From positions 1 to 64,000 of the forward strand of contig JABXIK010000023.1 in the NCBI GenBank assembly GCA_013373125.1: 64,000 nucleotides of DNA, given 5' to 3'. The stretch comes from Gammaproteobacteria bacterium. Its GTDB lineage: Bacteria; Pseudomonadota; Gammaproteobacteria; Pseudomonadales; Oceanobacteraceae. Shown here piece by piece: positions 35,630 to 44,538 of this stretch. The notes beneath the pieces are model-generated. The model saw nothing but the letters and a program-made list of their open reading frames with translations, ran no database searches and had not been told where the DNA came from. Positions within the stretch are counted from its first letter, which is position 1; each line of letters opens with the position of its first letter. A program made the translations under genes and the position numbers.

Positions 35630-38600
35630 TTATTGGAAGTAGGCTTTTAGTGCTCGAAGGTTGTCTTGGTCGGCTTTAATGCGCAGTTTCAAGTAGATGC
35701 CTTGGGCTGTGTATCCCGCGTCATCAAAGTCGGTGTCGATGAAACCGGCAAAGTTATAGCCCACACTCACCCAAGTATTTTGCTGCGGAATATAGCCAAG
35801 GCTCACACCTGCGCTGTGGCGTGAATCTTTTAATTCATAATCGTATAAACGCTGAGCTTGTAAGCCCCAATCCCATTTCACATTAAAGTGACGACGTAAC
35901 TGCACACCCATTAAATCAATGACGCCAGAGTAGCTCACCCCGTCAATGGACTCATTAACGTATTTCAAACCATATTGCGTGCTCAGTTGGGTACGTTGCC
36001 AACGCATATTAATATGAGTGTTGTTCACTAAACGGCGACTGGTTAAATCATTGCTGATGGCATCGCCATTGTTATTAATGCTTTCTTCAATGTATTTAGT
36101 TTGGTTTAGCCAAGCCAAACCAACACCTAATGGACGCAAGCCGATATCAAACTCGGTTTGTTTGAATTCAGTACGACTGTCGCTGGCATCTTCTAAGCGG
36201 TATTCCACATTTAGTCCAAAGGCTAAACCCAATCCAATAGGGCGATACAAGCCGCTGGTGCCGTTCCATTTTTCAGCGTTATCACTTTCACGATATTCAA
36301 AGCGGTTGGTCCATTGCCAGGTCGGGCTGCGGTAGCCCCAACCTGTGGTGATGGCATAAAAATCATCGCTGGTTTGTGCAAAATTAATGACGCTGTCATC
36401 GGTTTGTTCGCGCACGCTATTTTCTAAATCTTGGCTTTGATCGTAACCAAAACTGATTTGCCAGTTTTCATTGAGGTTCACTTCCTGATTCAAACCATGC
36501 ACGGCAAATAAGCGCGTGCCGTCCTTGCTTTGTTGCTGCTCGACACTGTTATTAATTTGCATGCCTTGCCAAGGTGTGGCACGTAAACCGCCTACGGTGC
36601 GCATCGGCGCATCTCGTTCAAAACCGGTTTCATGCACCGCATAAAGGGTTACTTGATCATTAATGCGGAAGTCACTGCCTAAACGGAATAAGTCATAAAT
36701 ATCGTCATTCTGTTTAAGGTTTAATTCGATATCCGTGTTAATTAACCAACGGCCATTCATTAAGGTATACGAGTGTCCGGCCAAAACTTGTTGAATGGAT
36801 TGATCATCGCCGGTGGCATTCTTGTTTTCTGTGACACGGCCACCTAGGTGATAGCGGCCAAGTTCATATTCATGATTAAACTTCACTTCTGCCATAGACA
36901 GTCTTTGTTCGCTGCCCAATTGATTCTGGTCGCTGATTAAGGCGTTAAAATATTTTTGTGAGGTGAGGTAGTACGTACTTTCTATCCCCAGTTTTTCGGT
37001 GCTGCCTTCACTGTTGTTTAATTGCTCTAAACCAAAGCCGGCTTCTTCGGTGCGCACATACGCCTTGGTTTGCAATTGCTCGCCACGATATTCAACCGCT
37101 AAATAATTGGCAGCCGCATTGGTGGTCGTACCATTGCTTTTTTGTTCTGTGATCGCGCTTTCAGCTTGAATCTCTAATTGATCCGATAGTTTTAAGCGCA
37201 TGTCCATGCTATTTAAGGTCTTGATGTCCGAGCCTAATTCTTCGCTGATCAGTGTGGTACCTATTTCCAAGGATTTATCCAGCATGTGTACAGCCGCACG
37301 GCCACCGTAAGTCAGATCATTTGCGCTGTCATCTTTGGTTTCGTAGCGAGCGATAATGTATCTTGGGTTTAGGTTTTCATCGGTACTTTGCACGGGTGAC
37401 TTAAAGAAAACAGTGCCGTCGATATAGTCAATGCTGTAGTCGCTGTCTTTGGCAAGTTCCACTTCGCTAATAATCACTTCACTTCTGAAGCGATCACGTA
37501 CCTGTAAGCTAATGGTTTCGCTATTACTAATGATGTCTTTATTAGACAGACGATATAATCCGGATGTGCCATCGCCGCGAATTTCATCACGGGAAAAGCG
37601 TTGAGCGGACTCAGTTACGAAAGCATTAAAGCTGACAATATCCCCTTGGAATACAGATTGAATACCATGGAATTTTCTTAAGTAGGTGCTCAGTTCCGTT
37701 TTATTTAAGTCTGTACTGTAATCACCGAATACGGTGTAGAAGCGTTCCTTCTCAATACGAACATACAACTTGCCTTCCATAGAGGCATCTAATTTTTGCG
37801 AGCTGTTATCGCCGTAAAGGGTGTAGTACTTATTTGGCTCTAATAATTTTTCAAATGGTGTGGTCTTTTCTTTGCTGCTGTCATAAGCCGCGGTTAACAA
37901 CCAATCCCCTAAAATTTGCCCTTTGGCGAATAACGCTAATCGGCCATCAGTATAAAAACCATCTTCTTGGTCATGTGCTTTGGCATTTTCTAAGTGGCCA
38001 CTAATAGTTTGATAGCCAATGGTGCCTTCACCTAATGCAATTAACATCCAGTCGCGGTTTTGTGGTTTTAACCAAACACGGACTTCATCTTCTTGGCCAT
38101 TGGCAAGTGGGAAGCGAATGACGGCTTCACCTGCTTGGGTTGTCGGTTCAAGAGTGATGTAAGCAATGCCTTCTGCGCTTACTTCGTAATTGGGTTTGAA
38201 TTCATTACGGTTAATCTGGGCTTTATCTTTGTTTGGATTAAACGCTTTATACGGGCTATCAATGGTGAACTCGCCTTGCAAGCCATCACGAACGGGATAA
38301 CCGTCTTTATCAAATAATTTAACCGCAACCACTGGGGCGATGACACCGTCTGCGATGGCTTTGGTTTCATCTTTAACCAGCTCAACTTTAGTAGGGGAGC
38401 CTGCGTAGTGTAATTCAAACGTTTTACGATCAATGATGTTGTCATTTTGATCCACAAGCGATGCAACGAAAGTGTTGTTGCCTTCCTTAATATCCACACC
38501 GCTCCATTGGCTTACCGCAGATTGGTTCGGCGTATATTTTTCACGTTTGGCAAAGTTCAGCTCGCTCACTGGGCTGCCATTCAATGTTAGGCGGATGCGT

Positions 38601-41600
38601 TGATTAATAGGATGCTTCACAGCCACTTTTGTGGACGGAATATTGGGTAAGAAACCATCGGCTGGCCATAACCATTCAAAATCATTGTTGGTTTGCGCCA
38701 AATAGGCTTTATCAAACTCTGGCATGGTGACGGTGTTACGAATTGGCCCTGAGGCTGTCGCTTCCACAGGGAAATCAAAACCGCCCGGCGCCACGCCGGT
38801 GGTGGCAACCATTTGATTGCCGCTATCGGCTTTTGCCATGTGCATACCGTTGCTGGCAGAAAGAATGTTGACTTCTACACGACGGTTTTTGGCGCGACTT
38901 AATTCATTACTGTTTTTAGCGATCGGATTCTTAGAGCCGTGACCTGCGATGCTCACTTGTTCCGGTGCAAGTTGTAATTGCGCCATGAGGTAATTAGCGG
39001 CGCTACGCGCACGGGCTAAAGATAGCTCGTAGTTATCTTTGAAAATATGACGGCTGCGACGCGCAATCGGCACATTATCCGTGTGACCGGCCACTTCGAT
39101 TTGTAAGTCATTTAGACCTTTTAACTTACTAATCACATCCGCTAATGCCAGTTTGTCTGCATCGCTTAAATCTTCACTGAACGAGCCAAACTTAGGTGCT
39201 TCCTCGGGTTTGTGTACTTGATTATTAGCAGGAACAATTGCCAATAGGGCAGAGGTCAAGGCTACAGGTGTACGTTGATTATTTTGGCTCGGAGAATTGA
39301 ACATAGCCACAGAGCGCGTGGTTAATTCTCCAGGTTTCGCATCTTTACTAATAAAAGCTTCAAACTCTAATGTGTGGTGCCAATCTTTCCCTGGATCATT
39401 GATGGAAAACAATAAAGTTTGCTCGTCGTATTTTTTAGGCTCGTCTAATGCTGCGCCATCTACAAAGGCTGATTTAGCTTTATATACAACGCCTTCTGGT
39501 AGCATGATTAAGCTGCGCAAATCTTTAAGCACAACCTCACTGCCACTCAGTTCTAAGCGATACACAATTTTTTGTGAAACCGGGGTGTCTATATCTAATG
39601 TTTCACGTTCAGCTTGAGTAATCGGGCTTAAACGACTGCTTAAACGTTGGATCACTTCACCCTTACTTGGTGGCTTAAGTTTGACAACGAAATCTGTGCG
39701 CCACATGGAGCCTGGTGCCAAGTCCACAAATTGGCTGTATTCGCGACCGGCATGTTGGCCGTAATTATCGCAAGCCATTAAGTCTAAATATTTAGGCAAG
39801 GTTTCTGTGTCTAATTGCACCACATGGCTGCCCGGGTTTTGACCTTCGATGTGCCATAAACCATCTTCATCGGTTACAACATAGGTGCCGTTCTCTAAAT
39901 AAATACGTACACCGGCAATGCCTTCTTGTTCAGCATTGCCTTCACAATCGCCGATATAAACACGGCCAAATAAACGGCTGTGATCACTGAATAACTCTTC
40001 TTTAATTTCTACGTGAGCCGTTGCGGTGTTACTGGTGAGGATACCTTCGCCGACCACATCTTCTTGATCTTCAATCCAAACGGTATTGGTTGCTTGACCA
40101 ATTGGCGTGTTAACACCAATACGGGTAACGTATCTAAGGTTAATAACTTCATCCACTGCGATATTGGCAAGGGTAAAGGTCAGATCGCGTCCGTTCTCGG
40201 CAACGATTGGGTCGGATACTTTAATACCATCTATGCTGGCGCTGCCTGGCACAAATCGAAAACCGCGGGGTAAGGTATCTTTAATGGCAATGTTGGTGCC
40301 TGGGATTTCGGTGTTTTGTAACTTGATGTTGTAGCCTACTAATTCACCGACACCAGCTTGTGATTTGTTAGCCGTTTTCGTGATGAGTACGCTGTTGTCT
40401 TTTGGATCGAGCGGGACATCCATGCGGAACGTAATACCGGATGTGAATACACGACCGCGGCTGCCTTCTTCATCAAAGTTAAATGGGCCCTGCGGAATAT
40501 CGGCTAATGCCTTGGTGTCTGCCACGGGATAATCATGGTATGCACTGTCACCAATTTTCACTACATATTCGCCACCATTTAAAACAGGGAAGGCGAAGCC
40601 ACCTTGAGGGAAGGTATAGGTGTAAGTATTACTGTCCGCCCCAACCACACTGATGGTGCTACCGGTTGTCACCGTACTTGGGAAGACACCGCCTTCGTCA
40701 CTTAAAATTTGTGCTGGGGTCACGCCATCTTTGTCATAAAGTGTGACTTCAATGCCGTTAATGTATTCGCCGGTATCAGCGTTCACCACATAACTGCTTG
40801 GATCGAATAGAGCGCCTGCGCGGACTAAATCTAAGCTGTCGAATTTGTCTTGGTAACTGGCTTGAATGCTGGAATCACCTGTTACCGACAATTCACAGTT
40901 ATGCTTGACCGCAGGATTGGTAGCAGAATTCACCGTTTGAATATAACCGGTAAATAAACCAGAACTGTTGGCGGTTTCGGTGAGTTCAATGGTTTCTTGG
41001 TCTTGACCATTTTCACTTAAAATGGTGACGATGATTTTTTCTACAGAAGTTGGGTCTTGGTTTTGATCCAAGTCTTCAAGGTGCACAAATATAGTGTCGC
41101 CCACTTTAAAATAGTCATCACTATTCAAAGTTAAAGTATTCGGCAAGGTCAAAGTCTGGCCCTGATAATTTTGAGGGATAGCTTGGGGTGTTAACGTTTT
41201 TCCTGTGGAATCTGTCGCACACTGGCCTTGGTGCACAATAAAATCACCAGATAAACTTTTACCGTTAGAACTGGCGCGAGTAGTGCGGCTATTCATGGTT
41301 GTGTTAGTAGCTGATTGACTAGAGTAGGCCATGCGATTGTTTGGATTACCGCTACATGACCCAGTACCACTGCACGCATTATTTTCTCTGTCTTTTGCCG
41401 CTTGGTATTGCGTAGAAAAATCAATGCTGTTGTGCATCAACGTAATAACAGATGGAGTGCCACTACCACTACTGGTACGAGCGGTGATAAAACTTTCACT
41501 GGCTTGTGCTTGTCGACTTTGCCCGTTGAATTGGAAGTTCACATAGGCTGTGTTATTGACCAGAGTGTTTTCTGGTGTCGCGGCTAAAACATTTTTAGAT

Positions 41601-41761
41601 GTCAAACCTAATAAACTGGATGCCAAAGCAATGGCAAACACACCGCTCTTTTTCACAAAAGATGCAGTGCGTTTGGCTTTGCCTCGGCCCAAAGCACGAG
41701 ATGCGCTATGGGAGAGGGTTGCACAGCGAGGCTGTGCGATTTTGTTAAGACTTAAAATCAC
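35630..41761 (-). CDS. giant outer-membrane protein: DUF11, SdrD-like, OmpA, Ig-like and C-terminal barrel regions
   Basis: A 2043-residue exported protein, last of five genes. Residues 1-60 form a long signal sequence (SRALGRGKAKR, then VFAIALASSLLGL). Then come an N-terminal module (about 60-110), a DUF11 repeat (about 460-590; VGELVGYNIKLQNTE), an SdrD B-like module (about 595-650; GIAGVRIYLENG then VVTDEDGLWHIEG), an OmpA domain (about 840-970; VAGHTDNVP and RRVEVNI) and an Ig-like region (about 1110-1230). From about 1235 on the sequence is amphipathic strands with aromatic girdles, ending LKAYFQ, consistent with an outer-membrane beta-barrel of roughly 800 residues. Function unknown; a surface assembly or export platform for its neighbours is inference. 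The start is GTG at 41761; another GTG at 41656 would give a normal signal peptide but lacks a ribosome site. Confidence 0.85.
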   Translation of the reverse strand: MILSLNKIAQPRCATLSHSASRALGRGKAKRTASFVKKSGVFAIALASSLLGLTSKNVLAATPENTLVNNTAYVNFQFNGQSRQAQASESFITARTSSGSGTPSVITLMHNSIDFSTQYQAAKDRENNACSGTGSCSGNPNNRMAYSSQSATNTTMNSRTTRASSNGKSLSGDFIVHQGQCATDSTGKTLTPQAIPQNYQGQTLTLPNTLTLNSDDYFKVGDTIFVHLEDLDQNQDPTSVEKIIVTILSENGQDQETIELTETANSSGLFTGYIQTVNSATNPAVKHNCELSVTGDSSIQASYQDKFDSLDLVRAGALFDPSSYVVNADTGEYINGIEVTLYDKDGVTPAQILSDEGGVFPSTVTTGSTISVVGADSNTYTYTFPQGGFAFPVLNGGEYVVKIGDSAYHDYPVADTKALADIPQGPFNFDEEGSRGRVFTSGITFRMDVPLDPKDNSVLITKTANKSQAGVGELVGYNIKLQNTEIPGTNIAIKDTLPRGFRFVPGSASIDGIKVSDPIVAENGRDLTFTLANIAVDEVINLRYVTRIGVNTPIGQATNTVWIEDQEDVVGEGILTSNTATAHVEIKEELFSDHSRLFGRVYIGDCEGNAEQEGIAGVRIYLENGTYVVTDEDGLWHIEGQNPGSHVVQLDTETLPKYLDLMACDNYGQHAGREYSQFVDLAPGSMWRTDFVVKLKPPSKGEVIQRLSSRLSPITQAERETLDIDTPVSQKIVYRLELSGSEVVLKDLRSLIMLPEGVVYKAKSAFVDGAALDEPKKYDEQTLLFSINDPGKDWHHTLEFEAFISKDAKPGELTTRSVAMFNSPSQNNQRTPVALTSALLAIVPANNQVHKPEEAPKFGSFSEDLSDADKLALADVISKLKGLNDLQIEVAGHTDNVPIARRSRHIFKDNYELSLARARSAANYLMAQLQLAPEQVSIAGHGSKNPIAKNSNELSRAKNRRVEVNILSASNGMHMAKADSGNQMVATTGVAPGGFDFPVEATASGPIRNTVTMPEFDKAYLAQTNNDFEWLWPADGFLPNIPSTKVAVKHPINQRIRLTLNGSPVSELNFAKREKYTPNQSAVSQWSGVDIKEGNNTFVASLVDQNDNIIDRKTFELHYAGSPTKVELVKDETKAIADGVIAPVVAVKLFDKDGYPVRDGLQGEFTIDSPYKAFNPNKDKAQINRNEFKPNYEVSAEGIAYITLEPTTQAGEAVIRFPLANGQEDEVRVWLKPQNRDWMLIALGEGTIGYQTISGHLENAKAHDQEDGFYTDGRLALFAKGQILGDWLLTAAYDSSKEKTTPFEKLLEPNKYYTLYGDNSSQKLDASMEGKLYVRIEKERFYTVFGDYSTDLNKTELSTYLRKFHGIQSVFQGDIVSFNAFVTESAQRFSRDEIRGDGTSGLYRLSNKDIISNSETISLQVRDRFRSEVIISEVELAKDSDYSIDYIDGTVFFKSPVQSTDENLNPRYIIARYETKDDSANDLTYGGRAAVHMLDKSLEIGTTLISEELGSDIKTLNSMDMRLKLSDQLEIQAESAITEQKSNGTTTNAAANYLAVEYRGEQLQTKAYVRTEEAGFGLEQLNNSEGSTEKLGIESTYYLTSQKYFNALISDQNQLGSEQRLSMAEVKFNHEYELGRYHLGGRVTENKNATGDDQSIQQVLAGHSYTLMNGRWLINTDIELNLKQNDDIYDLFRLGSDFRINDQVTLYAVHETGFERDAPMRTVGGLRATPWQGMQINNSVEQQQSKDGTRLFAVHGLNQEVNLNENWQISFGYDQSQDLENSVREQTDDSVINFAQTSDDFYAITTGWGYRSPTWQWTNRFEYRESDNAEKWNGTSGLYRPIGLGLAFGLNVEYRLEDASDSRTEFKQTEFDIGLRPLGVGLAWLNQTKYIEESINNNGDAISNDLTSRRLVNNTHINMRWQRTQLSTQYGLKYVNESIDGVSYSGVIDLMGVQLRRHFNVKWDWGLQAQRLYDYELKDSRHSAGVSLGYIPQQNTWVSVGYNFAGFIDTDFDDAGYTAQGIYLKLRIKADQDNLRALKAYFQ

Positions 41762-41770
41762 TAAGTCTTA
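41746..41770 (-). promoter_or_regulatory. hairpin enclosing the start codon of the giant gene
   Basis: On the minus strand TAAGACTTA-GTGATTT-TAAGTCTTA is a perfect nine-pair hairpin. The GTG start of the 2043-residue protein is in the loop and the stop codon of the preceding gene (41768-41770) is in the first arm. Ribosomes finishing the upstream gene would open it, which suggests translational coupling. Confidence 0.6.
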
Positions 41771-42904
41771 TTCCACGATAGCAGTGAAAGTGATGGTGAT
41801 TACGTCGTCTTTGGCAAAACTGTCCACATCAACGGTTAATACATTTGCGGTGCTATTATCAGTGTCATTGCCTGCGCCTGTGAAGGTTACAGATACGTTA
41901 TCTAGCGAATTTTGAACAAGATCAAGGCTAGTATCTGAATCAGCATCACCTATGTCAGCTAAATCTTGTACAAAAGAAACAGCTGTCGCGGCTGCGCTAC
42001 CGCTGTTTTTAGCTTTAAGTGTGTACTTAACCATGGCACCTGGGATGGCTTTTGGTTTATAGGTGTTGTTTACAACTGTATTGTTAGGGCAGTTACCTGC
42101 AGAATAATCTGCGGTACTAGCGCTCGTTAATCCAGCATCACACATAGGGTCGTTGATCACTGTTACATCAATAGTGAATTTATCAGAATTAGTTGCATCA
42201 TCTGGATCGGTGAATTTAGCTGTACCTACTTCAAATGCGGTGTTTTCAGTCAAAGATGCGGTGGCAACAACATATTGTTTTGTAATTGGGTCAAAAGCAT
42301 CATCGTTGTGATCAGGAATGGCAGAGCCATCTGATTGACGAGCAGAAGCAGTAAGTGCGATAGAGGCAATATCGCCATCTACTAAGGTGTCTGCTATAGG
42401 AGTTGTTACAATTACGTAAACTTTCACTGAGTCATCAGCGGCAAGTCCTGTAATGTTAACAGCGGTGTCTTCACCGGATTGATAACCTGCATTAGTGCCT
42501 TCTTCTACAAAGATAGAAAGGCTAGCATTTAATTGAATGTTATCTTCAACTGTTCCGGTTAAGAAATCTTGCGTGCCTGTTGCTAGGTCAGCAGTAGATA
42601 AATTAAAGCCTAATGCATCGTTTGAAGTGCTAGTTACAGTGTAGGTGGAAATATAATTTACACCTTTAGGAGTAACTTTTACTGTTTCCGTTTCATCATT
42701 AGTGATGTTGAAGTCTACCTTGGTATCGACTTTAAAAGTTGCATTTTGAGTTAGATCAGTTTGTTCAACTGTATTTACGGTATAGCCTAATGTTACTGTA
42801 TTGGTAATATCTGTGCCTGCACCTGTTCCGAGTGCAAACGCTTGGCCACTTAGGCCAAAGCTGGCGCTAACGGCCAGAGCGGTTAAGGTTTTATTCAGTT
42901 TCAT
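41768..42904 (-). CDS. exported DUF11-type repeat protein (378 residues)
   Basis: Signal peptide ending at GQAFA (about residue 24). The mature start GTGAGTDITNTVTLGYTV resembles that of the 335-residue neighbour. From about residue 270 the segment KPKAIPGAMVKYTLKAKNSG is the DUF11 core, ending in a strand-rich VITITFTAIVE. Two cysteines (DPMC and AGNC) probably form a disulfide. It likely sits on the surface or in the periplasm as a beta-sandwich subunit. It is fourth in the operon; 103 bases separate it from the 154-residue gene, and it ends 6 bases before the giant gene. Confidence 0.88.
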   Translation of the reverse strand: MKLNKTLTALAVSASFGLSGQAFALGTGAGTDITNTVTLGYTVNTVEQTDLTQNATFKVDTKVDFNITNDETETVKVTPKGVNYISTYTVTSTSNDALGFNLSTADLATGTQDFLTGTVEDNIQLNASLSIFVEEGTNAGYQSGEDTAVNITGLAADDSVKVYVIVTTPIADTLVDGDIASIALTASARQSDGSAIPDHNDDAFDPITKQYVVATASLTENTAFEVGTAKFTDPDDATNSDKFTIDVTVINDPMCDAGLTSASTADYSAGNCPNNTVVNNTYKPKAIPGAMVKYTLKAKNSGSAAATAVSFVQDLADIGDADSDTSLDLVQNSLDNVSVTFTGAGNDTDNSTANVLTVDVDSFAKDDVITITFTAIVE

Positions 42905-43007
42905 AGGTTTCTCCTTTGAAATCCTTTCTCTTTCTTTTGTTTAAAATGTGTTGTGTTAAATCGTGTATTTCATTGGTTCATTTTTTCTGAACCAATCCCA
43001 TGGTTTG

Positions 43008-43472
43008 TTACTTCACTTGCACCACGTATTGCACACTGCCTTCTTTACCGGCTGGTAAAGCACTTTGCAGCGTCCAACGAACGTGGGTGTAATCTTTTGC
43101 CGTTGCCGGTACTTTTTTTCCGTTTACTTCAACGAAGAGTTGTTCTGGTTGAGCGAACTGTTTGCCGCCATCCACAGAAAATACGATATTGCTGTTGGCA
43201 CCACGGGCACTGTCGTCCACATAAATGGTGTTTTCAGGCACTGGGTTGTTGAGCACAATGTCTGCCGCTGCTTCGTTGCCATTGTTTTTAAAGCGAATGA
43301 GATAACCTACTTTATCGCCAGGCACAATGTTATCCGGTGCAATCCATTCCACTTTGCTGGTGCCGTTTTGTTTTTGCGTTTCAACAACTTTGAACATTTC
43401 TGTTTTCAGTTCAACTTGAGCAAATGCCAAGCTTGGAAGAAGACTGAGAGCAATAAATAATTTTTTCATCAT
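43008..43472 (-). CDS. small exported DUF11-type protein (154 residues)
   Basis: Signal peptide MMKKLFIALSLLPSLAFA, then a single DUF11 domain: VPGDKVGYLIRFKNNGNEAA (about residue 50), VLNNPVPENTIYVDDSA and a C-terminal VQYVVQVK strand. It is the minimal unit of the family and might act as a cap or chaperone for the larger members (inference). It starts 6 bases after the 335-residue gene, with AGGT overlapping that stop codon, so the two are coupled. Confidence 0.88.
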   Translation of the reverse strand: MMKKLFIALSLLPSLAFAQVELKTEMFKVVETQKQNGTSKVEWIAPDNIVPGDKVGYLIRFKNNGNEAAADIVLNNPVPENTIYVDDSARGANSNIVFSVDGGKQFAQPEQLFVEVNGKKVPATAKDYTHVRWTLQSALPAGKEGSVQYVVQVK

Positions 43473-43478
43473 GACTAC

Positions 43479-44486
43479 CTATTGAATGACAGTGGTGAAT
43501 TCGATTGTTTTAGGAGTAGATCCCGCTGAAATATTGCCGAGGTTCACCGTGATTGTGTTGGTGTTAGCATCATAAGAGGCATCATCATCACCGGAAGCGG
43601 CGGTTAGTGGATTTGGATATCCACTGACGCTAATTGATCCTGAGATACCATTTTTAAGTAACAGTTCGCTAGGTAGTGGGTCTGTTACTACAATGCCTGT
43701 GGCTGTACCTGTTCCGGTTACTGTGACAGTTAAAAGGTAATCCACTTCAGCACCGGGTATGGCTTGATTGCCACCGGCCCCCAAGTTGTCGCGCGTAGCC
43801 GTAATGGCTTTGGTAATAGCCACATCAATATCACTTACTACATAGGTTGATGTGACAGACGTGATAGCAACGGCATTCACTGCATCGGTTCCGTTATCGC
43901 CGCCACCCGTGACGACTGCACCAGCATTAGGATTACTTTGGCCGTCAGCGATGAAGGTTTGCGAAACGCCAGAGATATTCAAGTTGGCAGCATCGGAATC
44001 TGAAAGGCCTGCTGGAATGTTAGACGTCACCCAGATCACCAAAGACGCATCGGCAGCGATAGCCGGTGGATTGCTGTTGTCATATAACGTATCCACTGCA
44101 GTATCTAAAATACCATCGCCATCATCGATATAGATGCTGCCAAGGGTGACATCGAAGTCGTCGCCAGAATCTTGAGTCACGACAATTTTGAACCCTTCAC
44201 TGCCATTACCATCGTTTTGAATGCGAAATTTCATGGCCGCATTGGTTTGTGGAGAGCTGATATTGATATTGCCCGCATCTAATTTAGCTACCGTGGCCTT
44301 TACTAGCTCCTGAACCTTAAAACTTACAGTGCCAGAACTTGCCGTTACGGTACCAGCACCTGCGTCGTAAGACACAGTGGCCTGGTTTGAGATTGTAGCG
44401 CCAGCACTGGTACCGGCTGCTTGGGCTTGTGTCATGGCGAACAACAAGCCGCCAATTACTCCCCCAATGATTTTGAGCCGTCTCAT
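43479..44486 (-). CDS. exported DUF11-type repeat protein (335 residues)
   Basis: Signal peptide ending at AQA (about residue 23). The mature start AGTSAGATISNQATVSYD is the shared N-terminal module of this cluster. DIDVAITKAITATRDN leads into the DUF11 core NQAIPGAEVDYLLTVTV (about 238-255) and VVTDPLPSELLLKNG, with a closing KTIEFTTVIQ. Acidic DDGDG loops could bind calcium. It is second in the operon, 53 bases after the 1197-residue gene. Confidence 0.88.
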   Translation of the reverse strand: MRRLKIIGGVIGGLLFAMTQAQAAGTSAGATISNQATVSYDAGAGTVTASSGTVSFKVQELVKATVAKLDAGNINISSPQTNAAMKFRIQNDGNGSEGFKIVVTQDSGDDFDVTLGSIYIDDGDGILDTAVDTLYDNSNPPAIAADASLVIWVTSNIPAGLSDSDAANLNISGVSQTFIADGQSNPNAGAVVTGGGDNGTDAVNAVAITSVTSTYVVSDIDVAITKAITATRDNLGAGGNQAIPGAEVDYLLTVTVTGTGTATGIVVTDPLPSELLLKNGISGSISVSGYPNPLTAASGDDDASYDANTNTITVNLGNISAGSTPKTIEFTTVIQ

Positions 44487-44538
44487 ATATGCTCTCCTTG
44501 TTTTAAATCTGTTCGTTTTTTAAACATGTTCGTTGTTT

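Noticed and set aside
35630..41761. Splitting the 2043-residue frame into several genes
   Set aside because: The frame is unbroken, domain order is sensible, and there are no internal starts with ribosome sites.
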